DNA of 64,000 nucleotides from Arenicola marina. Its lineage: Eukaryota; Annelida; Polychaeta; Arenicolidae. The notes under the pieces are model-generated. The model saw nothing but the letters and a program-made list of their open reading frames with translations. It was not told the DNA's origin and ran no database searches. The stretch lies in the NCBI GenBank assembly GCA_964019135.1, contig OZ025264.1, positions 1,054,001-1,118,000 of the forward strand, read 5' to 3'. The translations under genes were made by a program, and so were the position numbers. Of the stretch, positions 44,901-56,900 are shown in pieces (within the stretch, counting starts at the first letter, position 1; every line of letters starts with the position of its first letter).

Positions 44901-47900
44901 AGAGGGCTAACGAGGGAGGGAGTAGGGGAAGTGGGAGAGGGAGCGGTTGGAGTGGGAGAGGGATCTCGAGGGAGGGAGTAGGGGAAGTGGGAGAGGGAGG
45001 GGGTGGAGTGGGAGAGGGAGGGAGGAGTGGGAGAGGGAGGGGTTGGAGTGGGAGAGGGGTCTCGAGGGAGGGAGTAGGGGAAGTGGGAGAGGGAGGGGGT
45101 GGAGTGGGAGAGGGAGGGAGGAGTGGGAGAGGGAGGGGTTGGAGTGGGAGAGGGGTCTCGAGGGAGGGAGTAGGGGAAGTGGGAGAGGGAGGGGGTGGAG
45201 GGGGAGAGGGAGAGAGGAGTGGGAGAGGGAGGGTGTGGAGTGGAAGAGGGAGGGAGGAGTGGGAGAAGGAGGGGGTGGAGTGGGAGAGGGGTCTCGAGGG
45301 AGGGAGTAGGGGAAGTGGGAGAGGGAGGGGGTGGAGGGGGAGAGGAAGGGAGGAGTGGGAGAGGGAGGGGGTGGAATGGAAGAGGGAGGGAGGAGTGGGA
45401 GAGGGAGGGGGTGGAGTGGGAGAGGGGTCTCGAGGGAGGGAGTAGGGGAAGTGGGAGAGGGAGGGGGTGGAGGGGGAGAGGGAGGGAGGAGTGGGAGGGG
45501 GTGGAGTGGGATAGGGAGGGAGGAGTGAGAGAGGGAAGAGGTGGAGTGGGAGAGGGGTCTCGAGGGAGGGAGTAAGGGAAGTGGGAGAGGGAGGGGGTGG
45601 AGGGGGAGAGGAAGGGAGGAGTGGGAGAGGGAGGGGGTGGAGTGGGAGAGGGGTCTCGAGGGAGGGAGGGGGTGGAGCGGGAGAGGGGTCTCGAGGGAGG
45701 GAGTAGGGGAAGTGGGAGAGGGAGGGGTTGGAGGGGGAGAGGGAGGGAGGAGTGGGAGAGGGAGGGGGTGGAGTGGAAAAGGGAGGGGGTGGAGTAGGAG
45801 AGGGAGGGTGGAGTGGGAGAGGGATCTCGAGGGAGGGAGTAGGGGAAGTGGGAGAGGAAGGGGGTGGAGGGGGAGGGAGGAGTGGGAGAGGGAGCTCGAA
45901 GGAGGGAGTAGGGAACGTGGGAGAGGGGGGAGGTGGAGTGAAGGAAGAGGAGGGAGGAAGGGAGGGAGGAGGTGAACTGGGAAAGGCAGGGGGAGGATGG
46001 AGCAGGAGTGGGAGAGGGAGGGGGGAATGGGAGAGGGAAGGAGGAGGGGGAGAGGGTGGAAGCAGGTGGAGATGTGGGAGTGGGACTGGGATAGAGGAGG
46101 GGGAGAGGGAGGGAGGAGGGTGTGTGGGAAGGGGCGCGGAGAGTGAGAGAAGCAGAGGGGGATGGGGGCTTACCTGAGCAATGGAAACGCCGAACGTCTT
46201 CCTCTCCATTGCGTACTTGGTCGCCTCGTCCAGCGCCCTCTGTGCCAGGCCAACAGCACCTGCTGCCACCTACAGGCAGTAAGTGAAACTCTGCAGTCAT
46301 AAGGAAAGCGATAGCCATCGGCGTCACTATCTCCCTTTATCCAACATGTTACTTTCCCTTTACAGGTCGTACCAATTTCAATTAAATTATTCTTACATAC
46401 CGTTATCACTTTTATGTTTCCTTGCAGGTGATATTAATATTCGTGGATGGAATGTGGCCCTGCATGAAACCATGCACACTGTCGGTGTCCTTGTCACTGT
46501 ATCCATGTTGCTATCACTGCTGTGTCATTCTTAATGTGCCACTGTCAGTGGCATTATACTCCATTATCACTGTGAAATTTCCATATTGTCATACAGTAAT
46601 TATTACTGTATAATTTTCATATTGTCATAATCCAATTATCACACTAATTTTCATATTGTCATAATCCAATTATCACAGTAATTTTCATATTGTCATATAC
46701 TTATTATCACTGTATTTTCATATTGTAATTATCTCTGTGCAATGTTCATATTGTCATACTCTAATTATCACTTTGTAATTTCCGTATTGTCATATTGTAA
46801 TTATCACTTTGTAATTTCCGTATTGTCATACTCTAATTATCACTTTGTAATTGTCGACTTTGTCAGCGAGCAATGTACTTACGGCAGGTCGCGTTTTGTC
46901 AAAGCAACCCATGGCAATCTTGAAGCCCATGCCTTCTGCACCCAGAACGTTCTGCAAACGAGAGATACCAGCTAAAGATAAATCCCGTAAGGCATGATAG
47001 ACGAGATGATGACTGTGAGCATAGCATACAACAACTTGGTCTGTATTTCCAATGTCAAGCGATTATTTTGTTGGACATAAGTAAATTAGGCAACAACAGG
47101 AAGTTGTATAAAGGTATACATTTCATAATGGTTTAGATAATAGTTTCAATATTACTGTAATACGGCATTGAGAAAACAGAAAACTAAAGAAGACAATCAC
47201 GTCTTTGTCATAACCAAATGTTAAAGTGTAAATCTCACAATTTATCTGTAACATCTTAAAAGCTAGACTGTCAAGTAACAATCTCGATGTTCAACGACGA
47301 GCATTTCAATCGGAAAATACGTGTCTCTACCTCTATGGACACGACGAACGTTTAACCTGAGAACGCGTGCCTCTACCTCTTTGGGGACGACGACATCCTC
47401 GAATGTGATCCCTCTCGTGTCGCTGGCTCTCTGACCGATCATGATCTCCTGCAGAGGGAGCCACAATACATTATACATGCCGACTACCAAGATGTGTAAA
47501 CGTGAATGCATGAATTGTTATCTCACGCCACCTAGTGTGCACAAGGGCTGAGGCGGACCAAGGAACCTGCTCAGATACGAGACAATCATCAGATTTTTTT
47601 TAAGGAGACTTCAACTGATTAAAGAGTTCTAGTAGCGAGGGACAAGCAGCCAAACTGACATGATATGTACAAGTAATTTTCCTCCAAGCAGGACTCTAAC
47701 GACAATCAGCAGTAGGCATTTATTACATTCCTGCCGGACGTAACGGCAATGACGTCACGGGGTGTCGACATGACGTCATGCGGTGTCGACAGGACGCCAC
47801 GTGATATACTTTCCTGCCAGTGGTCACGCCGGGGTTTTTCGCCATGACGTCACGTGACCTACCTTTCTGTCGAGGGTGTCGCCATAACGTCACGTGACCT

Positions 47901-50900
47901 ACCTTCCTGTCGGGAGTGTCGCCATGACGTCACGTGACATGCCTTCCTGTCGAAGGTTACGCCGGGGGTGTCGCCATGCCGTCACGTGACCTACCTTCCT
48001 GCTGGGGGTCACGCCGGGGGTGTCGCCATGACGTCACGTGACCTACCTTCCTGCCGGGGGTCACGCCGGGGGTGTCGCCATGACATCACGTGACCTACCT
48101 TCCTGCCGGGGGTCAAGCCGGGGGTGTCGCCATGACGTCACGTGACCTACCTTCCTGCCGGGGGTCACGCCGGGGGTGTCGCCATGACGTCACGTGACCT
48201 ACCTTCCTGCCGGGGTCACGCCGGGGGTGTCGCTATGACGTCACGTGACCTACCTTCCTGCCGGGGGTCACGCCAGGGGTGTCGGCGTCGACGATGAACC
48301 CGGTGAAGGCCATCCCGGCGGGCGCCTTGGGGTCAGCCTCGGTCCTCGCCAACACGAAGTACCAGTTGGCCACCCCGCCGTTGGTGATCCATATCTTCTG
48401 GCCGTTGAGGACGTAGCTGTCTCCTTTCTTCTCGGCCCTGGTCCTCAGGCCGGCCACGTCCGAGCCAGCCCCAGGCTCCGTCACACAGTACGCCTAGGAC
48501 ACCAAGCAGATAACATGAGAAACCTGAGGGAAGATGCTGATCACGTTCAACTAGATATGGGTTAGTTTAAATATTTTTTGCCGTAAATACCTGCATGAAA
48601 GCTTTTGGGCGTAATGAATAAAAAATCCCAAAATTTGATTCCAGAAAATACGGTAATTACATGTTCCCAGTGTCACTTTTAACAGTAAAAGTGACCGCGA
48701 CAAATTGACACCGCAGAAATGAGGCTTTACAAGTGTTGTGCCAGAGCCTCGGATACCTCGCTACTTAAGCGTGCGGCGATGTCTTCTGCCTTTAACTCAA
48801 TGACTCACGCAGTACAGCGGCTCCTCAACCAGCCGACCCAAATATTTCTTCTTTTGCTCTTCATTTCCTGCTAGAATCACCGGCATTTCCTGGTGGAAGA
48901 CAAGAAAGGATCATAATGCAATTATAACTATTCCATCAGGTTACATATATATCTCTTAGGCTGTCGTCACTAGAAATATCTAAACTTCATATGAACTAAT
49001 TTGTACCTTAAAGTGTCAATATCTTTGATAACGTTATTTATTGGTCACCAAGCGTGATATGATATGCGAAATTATCCCACATTCGCTCAAAGTCGATCCG
49101 TGCGGTCAAACCTATCATATCTTTAAACGGCCAGACCTAGACTACGGTAGAACCGCCGATGCGTGTTCATGCGGTGTGCAGTTGCAGGCACCGAGAGGCC
49201 GGCCGCGCGAGTACCGTAGAACCGCCAGCGCGTTTTCATGCGGTGTGCATGCGCAGGCCCCATTGGCCTATTTCACTTACATAGTTTAGTCGGCTACCGG
49301 GCTTAGTCGGATCGCCCATTATTTACATGGTGACTTTAGACGACTAAACCCCGACTAAGCCGCTATACTGGGTTCGTGAATCCGCCACTGGACGCCGTTG
49401 TGGCCGTTTATAGAGCGCACTGGCGGTTCCCGGGCCCTGCAAGCCGTTACGCATTACAACGCACCGCGTCCAGTAAAAAACATGTAACAAATGTCACAAG
49501 CCGCTCAATCAGAGTAAAGTTCGAGGAGGTTCAATCCAAATAGGGCGAGAACCTAAACGTTCAAAAAAGAATGGAAATAATGTAAAGAGAACAAAATGCG
49601 TCTACCAGATTATGCAAACTATACGATACACCGTGCAAGGACAAAAATGATGTGGCAGTTCCGGGAGTACTTACACCCACAACGTTTCCCAGTATAGCGA
49701 CCATGATACCGGTGCAGGCATACCCCAGCTCCTCGTCAACCAGGACAGAAGTCAGCATGGACATCTCGACGCCGCCTGAACGAAAGGGCACGCAATCAAG
49801 AAGTCGAGACAGGATCAAGCATAGCTTGAGAAGGAGAACGAAAATCGGGCTTACGGGATTGCCCGTTGTATGCCGTGTTTAGTGCTGACACCAGTCCTTC
49901 AGATATGCCTTCATGAAACCACCAACAAATTGCTATACTTCACCATTATTGCAAGTTGCTTAGCGAAGAGAAATAGAAAGATCTACGTTGAACATGTTAC
50001 GGCCGATCGGGATGGTCTACATGCAATGTCGACCAAGTTATAGGCCGAAACGTCACCGCGCTGTCAGCCAGTTTGCGTCTTCAACCTTTTAATGGGATTG
50101 GTCATGTTAAAGTGTGATTATTGTTTTGCGTCTAAACTGCTGGTTCGATTTCGATGCTATTTGACACTCATGATATAACTAACATTGGAACATATACTCC
50201 ACCACGTATGGATCACCTGCCCGCTTTAACATTGTCACCGCGATTGTTCACAATTTTAAGGACACTAAAACTTGATTGGCCGATTACTCGAAAAACTTTA
50301 GGGTATGCGGTAAAATCTGAGCAAATAACGCGTTTCTGTCTCTCTCTGAAGATTACTGAAGAAACAATGGGTCTGACATTGGCGATGTTAAAATTGGATT
50401 ATTTTTTGGCGTCCAAATTACGGGTTCGATTTCGATGCCATTTGGCACGCATGATGCCACTAACATTGGTACATATTCCACCACATATGCGTATCCAGAT
50501 AATTGAGCCACCACTGCTTTTCAGCGGGTTTGGGGATTTCTGAAACAGTAGCCTCCACGTGCGACACGCCACTTTGGCGTAGTGGATAAGGCTTTCGACT
50601 TTGGGTAAGAAGGTTGGGTGTTCAAACCCAGCTGGGTGCTTATTTTTTTATCGTTTTCATACTGGAAACACATTTCGGTTGATATAAAAGAGATGTTGGG
50701 CCCGCGGGAGTCACTTTTTGAATATAGAATTGCAAAGGGCTAGCGACAACATTGGGGTATAGGCCGAAACGTCCTCTCGATCTTGCCCTGGTACTAGTTC
50801 AACAAATTAAAGTTGCGTACTGAGCTGTTCTATGGTGACAGAGTTCTATGATGTCCGGGGATAGACATGTTTGCCATATCACAGCCCAAACGGCGATTTT

Positions 50901-53900
50901 CATCAGGTTTTTGAATTGACAGAATTAAACAATCGAGTTTTCTGCAATTTTTGATATCAATTTCGCCTGGGCTTAGCTTAGGCGGGAAATAACTCGATAT
51001 GCAACTTTAAACACGGTCCGCTCCCATCTTGGATATGTCGCGCACCTACGTTTAATATCCTCGCTATTCTTTTTAATTAGCAGAGTTCCGACCTGAACAA
51101 ACAAACTTAGCGTGAGCATTCGCTGCCAGGCGGCGTTTGTTGGCGTCCGGCAAATGGCGGAGCATTGAAAAGGAAGCGAGAGGTGACAGAAATCGCCCGG
51201 ATTACAAGAAAATGGAATGGAATGTTGGTGTTTTAGGCCACTTTTGTGCACATACAGGCTAAATTGGGCCAAGGAACCTCCCGAGACGATGAAGGATGAA
51301 GGAATGAAACATGCCCCAGATTAGGTGCCCGAGCCCGGATTCGAACCCAGGACCTATTGATCTGCGGTCTAGTGCGCTAACCACTACACCAGGGAGGCCC
51401 CCTTACAAGAAAATACACTACCGACTAAAGAGACGAAGTTCATAAAAGCTTCAGGAGCATAGTGGAGCAACTTGACGGGTAGGCACTGCATATTTATTCT
51501 GGCACTGCATATTTATGCAGTAATATTGGTACATAGCCTAATCCACCACATATAGGTGATCTACCTGCATGCATAGTCACCGCAATTTTTTATAATTTTT
51601 ATTAGGTTACAATTTGATTATCCAATAACTCAAAAACTATAAATGTGAGGTGAAATCTGAGGCCACATTACTTTTGCGACTGTCTCTGAAGAATACTCTA
51701 ACCGCGGATCTCTAGACCCAATATTAACGTTACGCGGGAAAGGGTCTCATGTTAAACTTTGGGGATTTTTGCAGAAAAACTATACCAGCGATTTCAAAAT
51801 ATTAAGATGATAGATAAGGTACCTATGGGCCCAATACGAGAAATAATTTTGAGCGTAATTAAATAAAAACTGTGAGAGTAGTAGGGATTTTTCCCATTTT
51901 TGGTTCTATAGTTTGGTCAATAGTTAAGCGAATTTTGCACACAAAAAATCCTGTGACCTTGACCTTTGACCTACATGGCCCATCTACAAACTTAGCCCTA
52001 CGATAGCCATTTCGCATCCTTTTTGTGAATTTTGAAGAAGATATCTTGAGGCATTCGAAAGATAATGCGTTACGTGACAGACTGACACACACAGACCTAA
52101 GACGAAAATTGAACATTTTCGTCTTAACAAGTCGTTCTTTATGCCCTATTCACACGATGCAATACGTTGTAAGTTAATTGAAATAAATCAACTTTTCAAC
52201 CAACTCATCAATAGGGCTGTACAGTTCTCGCGGGTTCTATTTCCGGTTTAGGTCTTTTGGGGACCAACAAAAAAACACGTGCTCTTAGAACGACTGCGCA
52301 TCCCGCTGGTGCCTTGCTACAGATGCGTGACGCGCACTAATTGTAGTCAACGTTTGAGTGTTGGGAACCTGCCAGCTGCGCGGTTTGGGCGTGAAGAATC
52401 GAGTGGGTGTAAAACTATTTTTTGTCTGCTTTGGTCCAGGCATTGCTAACTATGAAATCATAATATAGTCAAAGATAAGACATTTATCTCTCCATCATGC
52501 ATGTGATCCGTTGGATGAGACTCTTGGAAGCGTTGTATTTTGATGCAATTCATCGATGTTTACATTTCTGGACAAACGGCACACCATTTTTCTCGCCTTG
52601 TCGGTCCATGTAAGGAGCGTTGTTACGTAACCATAGATACCGCGCGCAGACATGCGAGTCGTGATGATTATTACGTCATACGACATGGAAAACCCCGCGC
52701 AGCACATCAGATCGCCTGACACTGACAGTCACTCACGAGACAACCGCATTCTGGTTTATCAACTGTCTAACCGCTCATATATTACCAAAGATATTAGTGC
52801 ACCAAGATAGGTCATACGGCAAAAGCCCATTGTAAAATGTGTATTGCGGCGAGTAGTGGCGCCGCTATGCGGCGAGGGCGTAACGTTGGGCTGCCACTGC
52901 GCTGACGATAACGCAGACTGCGTGATAAGCGGCGCCCTGTGAACTACAAATTGGATTTTAGCGCTATTAATTCAGGTGATATCAAGCCTGGTGGTGTTCT
53001 TTCATGCTTTCAGGTATATTTTACATTAAATATATATAATTTTGTATTTTTTATGCGGCAATAAATAGTTGTTAGTGTCATCAAGGCATCATATTTCGAG
53101 AACGTCATAGACTGGCAGTCAACAGTTTGGCTTCTCTAATTCGCTGATAACTTTGCTGGTTGAAAACCAGATGTACCCTTGACTGATGGGTTATAAAACA
53201 CAACAACTTCATAATTATTTGGCATTTAGCGGTCTCCTGTCTTTGTTTGATTGACACATTTCTTTGGACAATAGATTCGTCTACCCTTCAACGTCACTGC
53301 AAACAGTTTCCCAACAAGTGTACAACAAACACAACGACGCCCGAAGTTCAGTCTGAGAAGTAAAACTCGGGCTTTCCGACGAAATACACTTGAAAGAGAC
53401 ATTTTGTAGATGAAACCCAGAGGCGGATCCAAGGGGAGAGGGGTTATCTAGGGATGTTAAAGTCGACATTTTTTTCACCCCTCCTACTGGTTGTAAAAAT
53501 TCGTGGACATGTGCGGCCATTTTTACGCCCCCCCCCCCTCTTTCGCTTTAAAATTCCTAGATCCGCCCAGAGATATATTCTGAACCTAAATATGAATGAA
53601 AACAACAAAGTCATGCTCAACCAATTGATATTTTTAATACAAAAATACAAACATCAACAAGACTGTTCATTTCCACAGAAACTCTCAGACATGAGCAGCT
53701 TTTAAGAATATAAACGTCAGCTGATAGGGATAGGCCTACAGGGGCGGATCCAGAAAATCTGGATAGGGGGGGGGCGCTTTCAGGGGCAGATATAGATATG
53801 CTGGATATGGGGGGGGAGCGGTTTTGGTTTTCATATGTTAAATGGTATACATTTCGGTCCTAAAATGGGGGCCCAGGCCGGGTCGGCCGCGCCCCCCCCC

Positions 53901-56900
53901 CCCCATGGATCCGCCCCTGGCCTACTGGACTCATTCAACAAGTCTTTCCTTCTTGCATTGACCTCCCATCTCTGGCATCTAAAAGGTAGTAATACAAAAA
54001 AAAGCAAATGCTTATAAACAAACAAAAAATTACTCGACAAGCGTCCAGTATCAATACAGACAAAGACTTTGCTTTTCCCTCGGTCTGGCTAGCTCTGTCA
54101 AATGTAACCAGAGCCCGGGAGCCGAACACCCAGGCCAAGACAGTAGGTCCATGATCATACTATATGAGTTCACCCAATTTTTATTCAAACTCCAGGACAT
54201 CGATTAGGACACCTCATTACGCATTCGTTAGGCATTAGCCGGCACTTAGAGGTTGTTGTCTTCTGGTAATTGTTGAGTAATAGATAGTGACAACGATAGA
54301 TCTTTGAGTTGGTTTGCTCACATGAGCCGCCCGATTCGATGTGGGCGATAATAGAGAATTATCAGAAATTGTGGTGGTGATAAACGATGCACGGTATCTG
54401 ATAAATTAACTGATGACTGATAAATTAACGCAAGAAGCCGGTCTTACCTTTCCTTTTCCTTCGGGAATCTGAAAAATGCCTGTCCTGGACATTTCTTTCG
54501 TGAATTCGCGCAATTTATGGCAGAACAAACTTGAAGTTCATGCCTGTCGACGGCGGTTCTGTGCAACACTACGCGCTCACCGCTTGGCGGCGCCACCGGA
54601 GAACGATTACAAGGGGCGTATTTGATTATGCGCGCGGAGTACCTCGATCACGACGTCTTGTAAATCAAACAGTGAAAATCGTGCCCCGAGCGTTGCGTCA
54701 CGTGATCAATTTCACCGCGCCGCGTGCTCTCGGTTTCGAGCAGGGGCACAAGAAGTTCCAAAATGGCGTCAAAGGAACAGCCCAAGTGGATCGTTTCACT
54801 TGCAGTTACGAGCTCGCAAGTTTACGGGCAACGAAAGTAAGCATCATACTAATATTGTTAATAACACTAATTTTATACCCCAATATTATTGGGGCCGTTA
54901 TTATTGCGGCCATCTTCGTGCAATTTAATTTCGAGCAATATTATTAAAAAACATGTTTGTCCTACATTTATGATAAACATTTTTCGTTTCTCTTCAGGCA
55001 GGCAATTCATTTTTTTGTATTTTACGAGCAGAAGTTCGAAATCTTAGTGAAATGACATCCACATAACTCCTTCGTCGGCCATGTTGCTGTCGGACAACGC
55101 GGATTTCACGTTTGAATATCCGACACAAGGGACTTTAAAAGCGCATGCGCAAAAAAATCGCGCCTGGCAGGCGAAGTGCATAATCAAATACGCCCAAGGA
55201 AATCGCCGTATGACCTATCTTGGTGTACTAATATCTTTGATATTACATAAATCTACTCGGATGGTTATAATTCTGATATGCGCAAAATTTCAGTGGTCAG
55301 TTGTGTGGCCAAGGACAGCTTTAGCCGATCTTCTGCGTGAGGCGAGTGAAGGCAAACAACCGGAAATTAGGCAGCACGTACAGGCCGTTGATGCTAGGCA
55401 TTGACGTAGAGCATAAGTTTCCCTGTCTCGTGGGGTCTCGATAAGATCCCGTAGTGATCTACTACTTCTACGGACGTATGCTATTGAATCATTCGACCAG
55501 TAGATGGCAGCATTGTACTATACGTCATACGAAATTCGGCAGCGGTGTAACAAACACATTCTCCAATAATTAGCTTTCGGTACAAAAGTACGATCCAAGC
55601 ACGATGTGCTATTTGCCATATAACAGCATAGGATGTAGGTTTCACCACTTTTATTCTTTAGACAAGACACCAATGCTCAAGGCCGTTTGACAAGGACTAT
55701 TATCTTTGGACGACTATATCTGCATCACTTGAGACGATGAGGCAGCAGTGTTATCAAGCGGAAAGCACGAACTGAGTGATCCAATGTGACATCCAGAAGT
55801 AGCTGGAGAACAAGACTTTGCTTGAGTTGGAGACTTCGAACTCCACTTAAAGTCGCCCTTCACCAGGGCACTGAGAGTATTATCAGGGCTATCGGTCTAC
55901 TTTGTAACTGGGGGATATCTGAGCTACAAGTGGCGGTCTAGCGCTATATATACTTTCTCACATTGTCCACTCTGGTAAACAATGTGCTTTGCGCCATGCA
56001 TGCCGCAGTCACCATGGACTGTCACTTCGACGAAAGCCTTAGTACAACAAGCTACAACCTCGGATACGTTACCAAATCGCCGAGATCCACTTTTTGACTC
56101 TTGGGGAGAAAGCAAACAGAACAGACATAAGATCCAGTTCCATTGGTCGTTCGGGACCCTCACAGTGACACTGACTTGTATAGCGTTACAGAGAGATGCA
56201 TTGAGGATGGGGGGGGAGGGGGGGGCTTAGGGGGAGGGGTTGGCAAGTCCGGCAAAGAACCTCCATAGCTCCCTAGTTAGTAAGCAGGCTGAGCTGCAGA
56301 TCAGCATGTCGAGGGTACGAACCCTAGCATCAGCATCGATGGCATCGGGTCGATTTAGCCTTTGTATGCACCAACATTTCGTTTCAGTGCGCTCCCGGGT
56401 GCAAAAAGGAAGGCCCTGACACGGTGGATGGAGTATGTGTCACTGGCTGCGCAAGTTACTTGTCACTAGTCAGGCCGATGACCCGTCAGTCAGTATGAGA
56501 TAAGCCGGTCATCGCATCGGGACATATATATAACATGTATAAAGTCGTCTAAACTTTACCTTCGCCTCGTGACGGTGCAGAGATAGTTTCATGACCTTGT
56601 AACATATATGTGTTCAACTGTGCCAATAAATATCTAAAGCAATAATGATCGTATACTATTGTACATGCATGCTGTAATATGCGACAATTTGAAAATGTAC
56701 CATTATGTATATAAAAAGAAATCCCCAAACTCACGTGCTGTGTGTCCATTGAACCAAGGACAGCAGTGCGATATTCACTAGATTCAGTTGGATGTTGATG
56801 TCATAACAAGAGCAAATGACCAAGAGAGATACGTGCTCATAATGGGTTATCGTAACACATTACTTGAAGTGCGTAAGGAGATCTGTATTGCAATGAAACG

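Larger units (their letters stand above)
29690..56884 (-). repeat. right arm of large inverted repeat
   Basis: This is the partner of the left arm, in opposite orientation, so the two ACADM-like genes converge. It is longer than the left arm because of private material: a Ty3/gypsy element (30,045-35,505), an AT-rich insertion (36,490-40,600), two hairpin-ended repeats (40,916-43,343 and 49,815-52,127), a polypurine array (43,560-46,160) and nested DNA repeats (52,200-55,480). About 13 kb of unshared sequence separates the inner edges of the arms. Confidence 0.9.

Noticed and set aside
43608-46177. Several glycine/arginine/glutamate frames on the + strand
   Set aside because: Complementary shadows of the same polypurine array.
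43582-46327. Open frames of 895 and 584 residues, proline- and serine-rich
   Set aside because: They are made of simple CT-rich repeats in an intron, with all frames open on both strands, and one runs into exon F of ACADM in the sense frame.
54436-54520. Exon-like minus-strand stretch ending [10 protein letters not shown] before GTAAGA
   Set aside because: I first took it for the missing ACADM exon, but frame, phase and sequence do not fit that segment.
54531-54947. 138-residue frame on the + strand
   Set aside because: It runs across the junction of two nested transposons and shows no domain.
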